64,000 nt of DNA, taken from NCBI GenBank assembly GCA_928724745.1, contig CAKMXJ010000003.1:1178001-1242000 (forward strand), read 5' to 3'. The notes under the pieces were generated by a model that was not told the DNA's origin, ran no database searches, and saw only the letters and a list, made by a program, of their open reading frames with translations. The stretch's first letter is position 1. Each line of letters begins with the position of its first letter. Source of the stretch: Anthracocystis setariae (lineage: Eukaryota; Basidiomycota; Ustilaginomycetes; Ustilaginales; Ustilaginaceae). Positions 1 through 9,900 of this stretch are shown piece after piece. Made by a program: the position numbers and the translations under genes.

Positions 1-113
1 ACGTCTACGAGATCGCACGTTGCCGTCGTGGCCTCAACGATTGGGTCTACGAAAAGGCCCAGAAGGAAGCAGCCAAGGAGAAAGCCAAGAAGGCAGAGAC
101 GAGCAACAAGTAA
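1..113 (+). CDS. 3' end of an unidentified gene (partial)
   Basis: The third forward frame is open from the window edge to a TAA at 111-113. The visible 36 residues end in a Lys/Ala/Glu-rich helix-like tail (AKEKAKKAETSNK) preceded by ARCRRGLNDWVYEKAQ. The lysine-alanine composition and lack of stops suggest the true C-terminus of a gene whose body lies to the left. No family can be recognised from so little sequence. The following 628 bases to the next start show no further gene. Confidence 0.45.
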   Translation, partial: VYEIARCRRGLNDWVYEKAQKEAAKEKAKKAETSNK

Positions 114-741
114 ATCACCCGTATCCTCTTGCATACTACACCGCATTGAACAGCTTTTGTCTTCCCTCGTCAAAACATAGCATTCTCAACTTGCCACATC
201 GCATTGCATTCTCCAATGTCTCATCCCGTCTTGATTCACTCAAAGAGACGAACTACTGCACACTTCTCGCTGCGAGAGCATTGACAAGTCTGTCTCTGCC
301 AGCATCATATCGAAGCGAAGAGGTGGGGAATCCAGTCCGCTCTCCGCTGGAATGCGGGCTGCAAGATAGGTGCATCACCTTTCGATTGCTGCAGCGTGCT
401 TGAGGTTTAAGCGGACAGGGTGAAATTGGGAATATTTGTTAGATTATAAATGTAGACATTTGCTTAAGTTTGACCACGGTCCGGTGCGTGTTTCGGCGAC
501 GGGGAATTGAATGGCCGAGCATCACCGAAGAAAAGGGTGTTGCGGGGGAATATTGTCGGTTAATAGCGACGACCCTCTCCTCCTTCGGCCCCACTTTCTT
601 TTCCGCCGACGCCAGTTCCTTAGTCAGGCACATGTCTGCCAAGCAACACCTTGGCCTTTAAAGGTTACTTCTTGGAGTGAGCATCGTAGCTTCGTCCTGA
701 AGTCACCACCATTGCCAACTCTCCTGAAAACTAGATTCAAG

Positions 742-2532
742 ATGGCAGCACCCATACGCACCTCGATGCGAGCTCTTCCTGTGGCTCGTAACCAGTTTTC
801 CACCTCCACCCGTCGCTTCCTGTCCACCTCAGCACGTCGACAGAATACCGCCAACAATCACTTCACCGGCGCCCAATCTACCGCTTCTGGCTCCCGAAAC
901 CTCGTCTTGGGTCTCCTCGCCTTGGGACTTGGCGCAAACGCTTACTATTTCGCCACCAAAACCACTCGCACCGACACGGTTCACCTCGATGGTCCTGCCG
1001 CCATCAATTCCAACGCTGGTAGCTTTGCCTATGCCGATCCGCAACTGCCATTCTCCTACGGAAGCAAGAAGGATTTCGAACAAGCCATCGACGAACTCAA
1101 GGCGTACTTCACGTCTCAGGGCGAGGACTGGACCGACTTTGTCACGCAGGAAGAAGACGAGCTGGAACGCCGCGGGATCGATGAGAATGGCCACCGTTCC
1201 TCTTCGGAAGGAACCAAGCCTTCCGTCGCTGTATACGTTCGAGATACGCCCGATGTGCAGGCTGTCGTGCGTATCGCCAACAAGTACCGCATGCCCATCG
1301 TGCCGTTTTCGGGAGGCACGAGTCTCGAAGGACACTACGTCGCACCGTTCGCGGGCATCTCGATCGACATGAGCCGGATGGACAAAGTATTGGCATTCCA
1401 CCCTGAAGATGGAGACATTGTTGTCCAGGCCGGTATCGGATGGGAGTTTGTCAACCAGTACTGTGCCAAGAATGGCAATCAACTCTTCTTCCCACTCGAT
1501 CCGGGACCGGGTGCCACGATCGGTGGGATGATCGGTACGGGTTGTTCGGGCACCAACGCGGTTCGTTACGGAACGGCGAGGGGGGAGCACTTTTTGGATA
1601 TGAAAGTGGTGCTGGCCAACGGCGAGGTGATCTCCACTCGCGGAGGTGGACGTGCGCGTAAGTCTTCGGCCGGATTCGATATTGGCAAGATCATTGTAGG
1701 AGCCGAAGGAACGCTTGGCATCGTGACTGAAGCGACGCTTCGCTTGGCTCCTAGAATGCCCTCGGATGCAGTGGCGGTGGCGAGCTTCCCCAACGTCGAA
1801 GCAGCCAGCAAGACGGTCAACGAGATCCTCCTTTCGGGCATCCCCGTGCAATGCATCGAACTGTTGGACTACAAGATGATCCAATCCATCAACGAATCCA
1901 ACCTCTGCGGTCGACGATATGACGAAAAGGACTCGCTCTTCTTCAAACTCTCCGGAGGCACTGCTGCGGTGGCCGAGGCGAAGGAAGCCATCACCAAAGC
2001 GAGCGTCAAGTATGGCGCCAAGAAGGAGAGCATTGAATTTGAAACCGACAAGAGCAAGGCGGCTAAGATTTGGGAGGGACGTAAGGCGGCGTTGTGGGCA
2101 GTTGCTATGGCGAATGATGCGCCTGGCGTCAAGGTGTGGACCACCGATGTATGTGTGCCGATTTCGGCGCTGCCGAGGCTGGTTCGCGAGTCGCAGGAGG
2201 ATTTCCACCAATCCGGTTTGACGGGTACTGCGATTGTCGGACATGCCGGTGATGGTAACTTCCACGCGCTCATCCCGTTCAACGCCAACGACCCCGATGA
2301 AACACGAAAAACCACTCAAGTCGTCGGGAGGTTGTGCGAGAGGGCGCAGAAGCTCCAGGGAACATGCACGGGTGAGCACGGCGTCGGAATGGGCAAGATC
2401 GAATTCCTCGAAAAAGAACTCCCCGCAGGAACCATCCGCGTCATGAAGGCAATCAAGTTGGCTCTCGATCCAATGAACTTGTTCAACCCCGGAAAACTCT
2501 ACCCCACCCCTCAAGCTCACCCTTCGCACTAA
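742..2532 (+). CDS. DLD1: Mitochondrial D-lactate dehydrogenase (cytochrome c), FAD-linked
   Basis: The 596-residue protein belongs to the FAD-linked oxidase family that oxidises D-lactate to pyruvate and passes electrons to cytochrome c at the mitochondrial inner membrane. The start at 742 is chosen because it begins an Arg/Ser/Thr-rich presequence (MAAPIRTSMRALPVARNQ) with no acidic residues; an in-frame ATG at 511 would prepend a sequence with no targeting character. A hydrophobic stretch near residues 52-73 (VLGLLALGLGANAYYFATK) is a likely inner-membrane anchor. The FAD-binding PCMH domain follows (about 155-340; VPFSGGTSLEGH, GATIGGMIGTGCSGTNA), then the FAD-oxidase C-terminal domain (about 360-590) with GHAGDGNFHALIPF and the terminal signature CTGEHGVGMGK. 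It is convergent with ADE17, with 199 bases between stop codons. Confidence 0.95.
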   Translation: MAAPIRTSMRALPVARNQFSTSTRRFLSTSARRQNTANNHFTGAQSTASGSRNLVLGLLALGLGANAYYFATKTTRTDTVHLDGPAAINSNAGSFAYADPQLPFSYGSKKDFEQAIDELKAYFTSQGEDWTDFVTQEEDELERRGIDENGHRSSSEGTKPSVAVYVRDTPDVQAVVRIANKYRMPIVPFSGGTSLEGHYVAPFAGISIDMSRMDKVLAFHPEDGDIVVQAGIGWEFVNQYCAKNGNQLFFPLDPGPGATIGGMIGTGCSGTNAVRYGTARGEHFLDMKVVLANGEVISTRGGGRARKSSAGFDIGKIIVGAEGTLGIVTEATLRLAPRMPSDAVAVASFPNVEAASKTVNEILLSGIPVQCIELLDYKMIQSINESNLCGRRYDEKDSLFFKLSGGTAAVAEAKEAITKASVKYGAKKESIEFETDKSKAAKIWEGRKAALWAVAMANDAPGVKVWTTDVCVPISALPRLVRESQEDFHQSGLTGTAIVGHAGDGNFHALIPFNANDPDETRKTTQVVGRLCERAQKLQGTCTGEHGVGMGKIEFLEKELPAGTIRVMKAIKLALDPMNLFNPGKLYPTPQAHPSH

Positions 2533-2731
2533 CCACATAACACCACTGCAAAAGGAAAAGATTGTATAGAGTTGCAATTGGAAAGAGAAATACATGACTA
2601 GGTTGAACACGACGACGAGCAGCGAGGGAACAAGTGTTGAAACTTTCTGATCTTGAGACGAGATTGGGGGAAAGGGGGGGGGAGGGGAGGAATGGGAAAA
2701 GAATTGATTTAACGATAAGCGACTGGGTTGT

Positions 2732-4537
2732 TCAGTGGTGGAAGAGACGGAGGTTAGTTCTGACGACAACCATGTTGTACTTGTTTGCGGTGGCGACACA
2801 AGCGTCATCCATGACGGATCCGCCTGGGGCGACGATGAAACTGGTACCGCTCCTCTTCGCCCTGTGAACGTTGTCAGGGAACGGGAAGAACGCATCACTA
2901 GCACAAACAACCCCGGTCAACTTGTCCGCATGCTCCTTACGCTCCTCGGCAGAAAGCGCAGCGGGAACCTGCTCGAACACCGCCTCCCACTCCGCCTTCT
3001 CCTCAGCCGACAGATTCTCGGTCCCCTCGACAAACAGGTCGATGGCGTTGGACTTCTCGGGCCGCTTGGTCCCCTTCTTGAAGGGCAGGCTGAGCACACG
3101 CGGGTGTTGACGCAACCAGAAGTTGTCCGTCTTGCTACCAGCCAGACGGGTGCAGTGGATACGAGACTGTTGCCCAGCACCCAGACCGATGACCTGACCG
3201 TTCTTGGCGTAGCACACCGAGTTGGACTGGGTGTACTTGAGTGCCAGCGTAGCCACCATCAGATCGAGCTGCGAGCCCTCGGGAACCTGCTTGTTCTCGG
3301 ACACAATGTTGGTGAACAGATCCTTGGTGATCTTGACGTCGTTGCGACGCTGCTGCAGCTCGACACCGTACACGGTGCGCGTCTCGATGTCCGAAGGCTC
3401 GAACTGAGGGTCGATCTGAAGCACGCAGTACTTGCCGCCCTTCTTCTTGGACAGGATCTCGAGCGCCTCGGGTTCGTACGAGGGGGCAATGACACCGTCG
3501 CTGACCTCGCGCGAGATGATCTTGGCAGTCTGAACATCGACTGGGTGCGAGAGACCGATAAAGTCACCGAACGACGACATACGGTCGGCACCACGAGCCC
3601 GAGCATACGCAGTGGCAAGAGCCGATAGCTGACCGAGGTCGTCAACGAAGAAAGCCTTGGCCTCGACGTCATTCAGAGGAACACCGACAGCGGCACCAGC
3701 GGGCGAGACGTGCTTGAAGCTGGCAGCAGCAGGGAGACCAGTAGCCTCGGCAAGCTCACGAACGAGAGCCCAGGCATTGAGCGAGTCGAGGAAGTTGATG
3801 TAGCCGGGCGAACCACAGAGCGCCTTGACGGGCATCTCGCCGCTGGTGACGAAAGCCTGGGCGGGCTTCTGGTGAGGGTTGGCACCGTATCGGAGGGGAA
3901 GCTGCTGAACGACATCGGTGGACTTGGAGGCGAGCGAAGCGTACTGCTGGCGGTAGTAGTTACTGATGGCTTCGTCGTAGTGGGCGGTTTGGGAGAAGGC
4001 CTTGACGGCAAGAAGGTTGCGGTTGGCCTTGGCGGCCTCGGCGTCTTTGCTGGCGTAATTGTCGAGGAACTTGGAGTAGTCCTTGGGGTCGGAAAGGACC
4101 CAGACGCGCTCGTGGTTCTTGGCAGCAGCACGGAGAAGGGTGACACCACCGATGTCGACCTCCTCGGTGGCCTGGGCGATGGTGGGCTTGGGCTGCTTGG
4201 CGATGGTCTCCTCGAAGGGGTAGAGGTTGCAGACGACTACGTCGATGGGCTCGATGTTCTGGGACTTGAGGTCGTCGACGTCGGAAGGCTTGGATGTCTG
4301 GGCGAGGATACCACCGTGAACAGCGGGGTGGAGGGTCTTGACACGACCGCCGAGCATCTCGGGAGCCTTTGTGATGTCGGAAACATCGCCGATGGGGAGG
4401 CCAGCCTCGCGAACGAGCTTGGCGGTACCTCCGGAGCCGAGAAGACGAACACCAAGGGCGTGAAGACCCTTGGCAAGGTCGAGAAGACCGGTCTTGTCGT
4501 AGACCGAGAGGATGGCGATGGGTTGAGAAGCAGACAT
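2732..4537 (-). CDS. ADE17: Bifunctional AICAR transformylase / IMP cyclohydrolase (purine biosynthesis)
   Basis: This 601-residue enzyme carries out the last two steps of de novo IMP synthesis: formylation of AICAR with 10-formyl-tetrahydrofolate, then ring closure. The N-terminal MGS-like cyclohydrolase domain (about 1-150) shows [25 protein letters not shown] and [16 protein letters not shown]. The transformylase domain follows with [13 protein letters not shown], the catalytic Lys-His pair in [32 protein letters not shown] and the conserved terminal LRLFHH. The start at 4537 matches the family N-terminus; the frame is open further upstream but encodes a poly-lysine/low-complexity sequence derived from a poly(T) tract and is taken as leader. 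Length agrees with other family members (about 590 residues). The gene has no intron. Confidence 0.97.
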   Translation of the reverse strand: MSASQPIAILSVYDKTGLLDLAKGLHALGVRLLGSGGTAKLVREAGLPIGDVSDITKAPEMLGGRVKTLHPAVHGGILAQTSKPSDVDDLKSQNIEPIDVVVCNLYPFEETIAKQPKPTIAQATEEVDIGGVTLLRAAAKNHERVWVLSDPKDYSKFLDNYASKDAEAAKANRNLLAVKAFSQTAHYDEAISNYYRQQYASLASKSTDVVQQLPLRYGANPHQKPAQAFVTSGEMPVKALCGSPGYINFLDSLNAWALVRELAEATGLPAAASFKHVSPAGAAVGVPLNDVEAKAFFVDDLGQLSALATAYARARGADRMSSFGDFIGLSHPVDVQTAKIISREVSDGVIAPSYEPEALEILSKKKGGKYCVLQIDPQFEPSDIETRTVYGVELQQRRNDVKITKDLFTNIVSENKQVPEGSQLDLMVATLALKYTQSNSVCYAKNGQVIGLGAGQQSRIHCTRLAGSKTDNFWLRQHPRVLSLPFKKGTKRPEKSNAIDLFVEGTENLSAEEKAEWEAVFEQVPAALSAEERKEHADKLTGVVCASDAFFPFPDNVHRAKRSGTSFIVAPGGSVMDDACVATANKYNMVVVRTNLRLFHH

Positions 4538-4739
4538 GGCGGGGCGTGTGTCTGTGGGTATGATCCAGAGGCGGTTTGATGGAGGTTGGTGAGGACACTG
4601 TGCGAGCGGGGAAGAGAGAGAGAGAGAAAGACAGAGGCTGGGAAAGGGTGGAGGTGGATGGCTGCAGATGATTGACTGTGTCGAGCGAATCAGAAATTTC
4701 ATTTTATTATCTTCTTCTTGCGTTTCCTTCCTTCCTTCC

Positions 4740-4762
4740 TTTTTTTTTTTTTTTTTTTTTTT
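4740..4762. repeat. Poly(T) tract of 23 in the ADE17 leader
   Basis: A run of 23 T preceded by TTCC repeats lies about 200 bases upstream of the ADE17 start. Read on the gene's strand it is a poly(A) run in the 5' leader or core promoter. It looks like a slippage-prone homopolymer; no flanking duplication that would make it a retrotransposon tail was seen. Confidence 0.8.
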
Positions 4763-5089
4763 CTTTTTTCCTATTTTTTGGTTTGGTTGATTTTCTTCGC
4801 GCCAGGGTTGTTGCCGATAATTGCTGGGCTCATCTCCGCGCACAACGCTCCCGAATCACCCGTTCGAGGTCCGATAGGATCTAGTCCGATCAATGACGAC
4901 TCACAAGCTTTAGCTCGCCAGAAGTGTATGACTATATCTACCGATGCGTTCGGGTGGTGATTCATCCCCATAAGTGGTCGGCAAGCAATGGGCAACAACG
5001 AGCGTGCCTCCAACAGACAGAATATAGGCAGGTAGTACTGTAATTTATGCACCCTCATTTTCCTGGCCTTTTTGGACGCAAAACCCCCC

Positions 5090-5117
5090 TTTTTTTTTAA
5101 AAAAAAAAAAAAAAAAA
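5090..5117. repeat. Abutting T9-A19 homopolymers
   Basis: Six C, nine T and nineteen A follow one another directly. The abrupt T-to-A junction is unusual for simple slippage and could mark an old insertion junction, but no element boundary or duplication can be seen next to it. The DNA between 4763 and 5290 otherwise contains no recognisable gene. Confidence 0.7.
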
Positions 5118-5290
5118 TCGAATGTGAAATTTGGGTTGTTATCTGAAAGACAATTTGATAGCACGTGATGTACGATCGAATCGGGATCAAGAATCGATTT
5201 GAGCCGATCTACTCTGCAGAACGCCTCTCCAGCAAGGCTCGCCGGCACGACAGGAATGTTGGTCAGGAACGCAGGAACACACCCATTGCA

Positions 5291-5304
5291 ATACGAGTTG
5301 CCGC
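5291..5304 (+). repeat. Target-site duplication, left copy
   Basis: The 14-mer atacgagttgccgc occurs here and again at 7086-7099, exactly at the two ends of the retrotransposon copy. A perfect duplication next to a poly(A) tail is the signature of target-primed reverse transcription. Confidence 0.93.
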
Positions 5305-6335
5305 GCCGTCCCAGCACCCAACCCGGGGCGCTACATGTATGGATCGATCACTGGAAGCTGGATGAGCAGGGGCGAGTACACCTGAAGCTCCCCAGGCAGG
5401 CCCCGTTCCTCCCCCTCCCAGTCACCTTGATCTCAGACTCAAAGGACGCCGCCCTGGCCCTTCATGAGCGCCTCGCGGTGGGCGCAAGGCCTAATCAAGA
5501 CATCGCCTACACGGACGGATCTCTAAAGGAGGGGGTAGCGGCTCTGGCGTACCACCTCCGCAGCAGCGCAGCCACGGTCGAGCATGCGGAGGCAATCGGC
5601 CTAGGATCTTCCGTCTTCCGAGCTGAAATCCTTGCTCTCCGACGGCTCTTAAGCCGCGAGGCACTGCGACCTGGTGCAATGATCTTCTGTGATAGCCAGG
5701 CAGCGGTGAAGGCTGTGGGCGGAGGTCCATCCACGGACGCTGATGTGGTTGAGGTCCAGCGGCTGGCCTACGAAGCGTCAGCTATGATTGTTTGGGTCCC
5801 CGGACACGTCGGCGTCCCAGGCAACGAAAGGGCCGATCAACTGGCTCAGGCGGCAGCGGATGCCAACAATGCGCTCAGGGCCACCCACACCGAAGCCACA
5901 GTGCTCCGGCGAGCCATTAGGGACAAGGCACAGGAGGTTTGGTATTCCAGCTGGTCTACGTCTACTAAAGGTAGTGGGTTGCGGGCCTTCAACTCCCTCC
6001 CGCTGGGAGGCACGATGAAGCTATACAAAGCCCTCAGCCGCAGACAGGCATCGCTGGTTGCCCAACTGAGGACAAATCACCTGGGCCTCGGTGACTACCT
6101 CCATCGTTGGAGGGTCCCTGGTCAGACCGGCCTCTGTGAGACGTGCGGGGTCCGGGACGACCGCTCTCACTTATTGAGATGTCGGAAGCTGAGCGGCGCC
6201 AAAGCGGCCCTGGAACAGCATCTCACAGAGGCCCGGGCCCTCCGGCCAGGCCAAGCCCTGGTCTCGCTCCGGGGCCTAGCCAATCGGCCAGATCGGGTTA
6301 AAGCCCTGGCCGATTTCCTGTCACAGCGGCTCTGA
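5305..6335 (+). pseudogene. C-terminal fragment of LINE ORF2: RNase H domain and Cys/His motif
   Basis: The frame is open to a TGA at 6333-6335 but lacks endonuclease and reverse transcriptase domains, so it is a truncated gene. The ribonuclease H fold is recognisable from its four acidic positions in order: D in AYTDGSLKEG, E in SVFRAEILAL, D in IFCDSQAAVKA and D in GHVGVPGNERADQLAQ. Downstream a Cys-Cys-His-Cys motif (CETCGVRDDRSHLLRC) resembles the zinc-binding tail of LINE reverse transcriptases. The frame also runs back into host DNA to 5199 without an ATG of its own, so no autonomous protein is expected. Confidence 0.9.
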
Positions 6336-7085
6336 GTGATCTCCGGCTCCCGAACGCCAGAGTTTTCGCGTGATTTTCCCCGTCATTTTCAACAATCTCA
6401 CCCTGGCTCTCTACCACCACCATCCCAAGCCGAACGGTCCAATCTCAACCTCTCGGGCCATCGGCAACCCTTGCCAATCCAAGTATCCCTCGCTCCAACC
6501 ACTATGACTCCACCAGCGTCTCAAGACACAAAGGGACACCCATGCTCGTCACCGGCATCACCCAGCAATGGCGGAGTGGCTCATCTCCCCCGCTTGCCGC
6601 CAACGCCCCCTGTGAGCCCCTCAGCCAAACGTAGGGCCCCGAGCAGCACCTCACAAGTCGAAAAGACCGACAAGCATGGCCCTGTTCACCAAATTCACCA
6701 ACATCCCGGGTTCCAACTTCTCCAAGACGACTTCAGCATCTTCTGTTCCAAAGCCGAACCTCCGCGAGTCCGCGAGTCAGGGTATTGCGACTGAAACTGG
6801 TTGACGGAGCCCCCAGCATCTTCCAGGAGGCCACGCCGACCGGCCAGCAGCCGCAAGCGACTGAAAAGGGGCTAGGGACTACCACCTCCCCTCCTTCCAT
6901 TTCAACAGGGGCACCGCAAGGCCCCAATAGCCAACCCAAGCAAGCCCGTCCGTCTTTTCTCTGCGTTTCCGCACTGCACGCCCGCCCCGCGCATTTGTAA
7001 ACATTAGTCAGCACTGGTTTCAATCCCCGCATGGGCCTACGGCCTAGATCGGTGTATGATTTGAAAAAAAAAAAAAAAAAAAAAA
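5305..7085 (+). mobile_element. 5'-truncated non-LTR (LINE-type) retrotransposon copy
   Basis: The 1,781-base insertion has perfect 14-base flanking duplications (5291-5304 and 7086-7099) and ends in an uninterrupted poly(A) tail starting at 7064. It begins abruptly inside a coding region downstream of where the reverse transcriptase would be and retains the RNase H part plus about 730 bases of C-rich 3' untranslated sequence. Near the 3' end the sequence gggcctacggcctag can fold into a small stem, as expected for 3'-end recognition by a LINE reverse transcriptase. The intact frame, perfect duplication and clean tail suggest a recent insertion. The order RNase H then Cys/His motif points to the Tad/I-like group of fungal LINEs; the clade is an inference. 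Confidence 0.93.
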
Positions 7086-7099
7086 ATACGAGTTGCCGC
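7086..7099 (+). repeat. Target-site duplication, right copy
   Basis: Second copy of the 14-base duplication, directly after the poly(A) tail. Removing the element and one copy restores a continuous host sequence whose frame runs to a consensus splice donor at about 7129. Confidence 0.93.
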
Positions 7100-9402
7100 A
7101 TTCGAAGGAGCTTAACCATACTCTTCAGGTACGTGACGTGACCTAACTGGCTGCCAAGTACACGCAAGAGCAATGAAGATCCCAACGAATGGTGTTGGAC
7201 GCAAAGTAGCCCGTCAACCCAAGCTTGTCGATGAAAATGGGAGAGACATGTGCGTCTATCTTGGGCAAACTTCCGATCTCAGATATGTGGTCGCCGGGCG
7301 AAAATATCGTCAGTCAGTTGAATTGGAGACAAAGACGGAAAGTCGTCAGTCCATTGACCAAACCTTGATAGTGGGTGGATGAGATGATGGAATGCCGTTT
7401 TGAATGCGAGACTCAACCCATCCAACCCACCATGCAATGCGTTGGGTGGGTCACACGCAGGCTATGGGAAGGCTTCGACTTTACAAGCTATCTCTTGTAG
7501 GTTGCCGAAACAAGTCAGGAATGTCGGCGACTTGAGTGCAATCTACTAGTGTACTAGGATGCAGACGTGTGAGCCGAAGCGCAAGCGGTCAGGTGGTGCT
7601 AAATGCATCAACACCGAACAGTGCTGCGTCGGCTAGCGTGGCAAGAAGCTGCACAACATGCACATGTACTGTATCTCCAAGCATGCTGATGGCGTTGGAA
7701 TTGAGCATGAGCGAGAAAGAGAAGGGTTCCAATGCAGCTCTTCTATTGAGCAGCAGCAGCAGCAGCAGCAGTCGCTAAGTAATACAAATACTTGATTACA
7801 ATGATGCGGTTGATTTCTATTCAACCCGCCTTTGCATAAGTTTGAAAACCTACAAACCAGTAGTATGTTACTGTGTTGCAGATGTCCGATACCAAACCAA
7901 ACACCATGGCCAACCGCTCGGCCGCCTCGCCCGCCGCTTCGCATTTCTGTTTGCATGATGCCGTTGTCACCGAGCTGCCTGACAGCGCGCTTGCGTGTCG
8001 CAGATCGCACCTTGTCTCACTGTCACTTTGCTGCACTGCTTCGCTTGCACAAGGTGATGTTCCCGAGATCTGCACTCACTCAAGTGTAAATCGCCCGTCT
8101 CGGCGTAACCACATCCTTCTCCTTACCTTGCCAGCTACGATGAGCACATACAGTACATATACACTGTGCTGACTACTACTGTACACTTGGCATTTCATTC
8201 TTTCCGTTGCACCAAAGCTGGTGGGTCACCATCCAGTTGCATCTGCACAACCGCTGCCCCTGTATTCCAGCAATCGTTTTGAATCGGTACTGCGTTGTCG
8301 TGCTGCACTGATCTGTACTGTACTGTCCAGCATGCCATAACCGAGGCAGGTCGATTTTCCTGTACCGTCGATCTGTGCAATTGTTCCACGCTTTGACCCC
8401 CCACTGCCCATTCCCAAAAAGCTTTGTCAAGTACCGTACTTAGGCACAGGCGAACAAAGCGTGCGAGACTATAGTGGGTTTCGAAACAGTATAGCACGGT
8501 GCTTTGCAGTAGGCATTGTCCGAGACACGGGCCTGCACATCCGGTGGTCGAAACTTGATGCAACCTTTGACCCCCTGAAGCCATTCCTCCGTCCCACCGT
8601 TGAATTCCTTTTGTACGGTATTGTGCAACATCGTGCGTTTCAGCGCATTCATCGAGCGATCCATGCTTCCTTGAGCTGAGGAGACAACTCTTGTTCAGTC
8701 TTGCCATCAGAGCGGATGGACGATCTGAGTTCTTGAGGCTTTCACCACGGTTGGCAACGATACGTTTGATACACGAGTGCAAGGTGGATGAGTGCCCGAA
8801 TCCAAGCACTGCCGGCGGCTCATGGAGACGTGTGCGCTAGCAATAGCTTCGTGAGTCTATGCACATACATCAGAGAAAAACACTGTGCATCCAAGCGGAG
8901 CGCGGTACAGTAGATGCTCTTGGAAGGTGCTCATTCCAGGCTCGACAGTTGTTCTTCAGGTCACGTTCTCTTCGGGGCTCGAACAAAGACGCTGTTTGCA
9001 TGAACGAAGCAAGACAAGGAACAACAATGGAACGGCGGGTCCGAAGCTTGCCCAATTCGAAAAAAAACGCTTCATCGCTTGTTCCTCTAGCTGGACCACC
9101 CTTCCACCCTTCCACGCTGCCCTGCCCTGCCTTGCCTCGTCCTGCACCTTCCTGTCCTTCCGTCTGCTTACTCCACCATCGGATCATGCGCTACCTTTCC
9201 CTTGCTACCTTTCCTTCCTCGTTCACTCAGATTCTCTTCTCTCCTCTCTACACATCCTTTCCATTCGAATCCTTGGCGACATTTCAAGTCTGGTACTCTC
9301 GTCGCTTCCCTTCCACCAACCTCTCCACTCTCTTTCTTTCGCTCAGCAGTCATCGCCAACCTTCAGCAATCCTCTTCACCACCTCTCGACACCATCCTCA
9401 CC
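7100..9402. other. Gene-poor intergenic region and promoter of the secreted-protein gene
   Basis: No convincing coding sequence is seen across 2.3 kb. Short open frames (the longest about 125 codons, reverse strand near 7633-8010) have no recognisable domains and a composition unlike the neighbouring genes. The right half becomes strongly CT-rich from about 9090 to 9400, which looks like the leader of the gene starting at 9403. A CAG microsatellite lies at 7751-7771. Confidence 0.6.
7751..7771. repeat. (CAG)7 microsatellite
   Basis: Seven uninterrupted CAG units lie in the gene-poor region. They fall in no supported gene. Confidence 0.85.
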
Positions 9403-9900
9403 ATGAAGCTTTCCACCGCCCTTTTCAGCCTCGTCTCCGCTGCTGTCGCCGTCTCGGCGACGATCGATCAACACGAGTCGGGTCTTCACCAGCTCGGCCA
9501 ACGCAGCTTCGAACGCAAGGCGCGTCATGTTGAACTCGCAGCTCGTGCCGTCCACTCCAACGACACGCAAGACCTCGAGTCGCGCGATTGGGTCTCCAAG
9601 TGGGGAAAGCTCACTTGGTATGCTGGTGACCAGCTGCTTAATCCAGCATGCGGAGGTCCCAACCCTACCGACGAGTCGCTCGTCGTCGCCGTCAAGCAGA
9701 ATGGTGGATACGGTGATTGTGGTGAAAAAGTGCACATCCACTACCACGGCAAGATGGTGGAGGCTCATATTGTTGATTTTTGCGATTCATGTGGTTGGGG
9801 CCACTTTGATGCCACGAAGCGAGTGTTTGAGACTCTGGCACCGCTCGATGTTGGTGTTCTCGAGCCCATCCACTTCAAGCTGTTTACCAGAAGGGATTAA
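9403..9900 (+). CDS. Secreted double-psi beta-barrel (RlpA/barwin-like) protein
   Basis: A 165-residue protein with a classical signal peptide (MKLSTALFSLVSAAVAVSA, cleavage probably after residue 19), a Ser/Arg-rich pro-region of about 55 residues, and a C-terminal domain of about 100 residues. The domain matches the double-psi beta-barrel fold of expansin/RlpA-like proteins: GKLTWYAGD at its start, four cysteines (NPAC, YGDC, DFCDSC) and the hallmark DFCDSCGWGHFDATKRVF, whose Asp residues correspond to the family acidic site. Relatives act on or bind cell-wall polysaccharide, or are protease-inhibitor-like or allergen-like secreted proteins. Small size and secretion make it an effector candidate in a plant-associated smut; that role is inference. 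The start is set by the signal peptide; the same frame extends upstream but only through leader sequence. Confidence 0.85.
   Translation: MKLSTALFSLVSAAVAVSATIDQHESGLHQLGQRSFERKARHVELAARAVHSNDTQDLESRDWVSKWGKLTWYAGDQLLNPACGGPNPTDESLVVAVKQNGGYGDCGEKVHIHYHGKMVEAHIVDFCDSCGWGHFDATKRVFETLAPLDVGVLEPIHFKLFTRRD

Noticed and set aside
829..2910. 693-codon reverse-strand open frame opposite D-lactate dehydrogenase
   Set aside because: It mirrors the real gene on the other strand, has no domain, and its openness follows from the codon bias of the forward gene.
6336..6794. 152-codon frame directly after the RNase H stop, starting at GTG
   Set aside because: Pro/Ser/His-rich translation without domain and no ATG; fits the C-rich 3' untranslated part of the LINE.
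7633..8010. 125-codon reverse frame in the gene-poor region
   Set aside because: Contains translated CAG repeat as poly-Cys and no domain; treated as chance.
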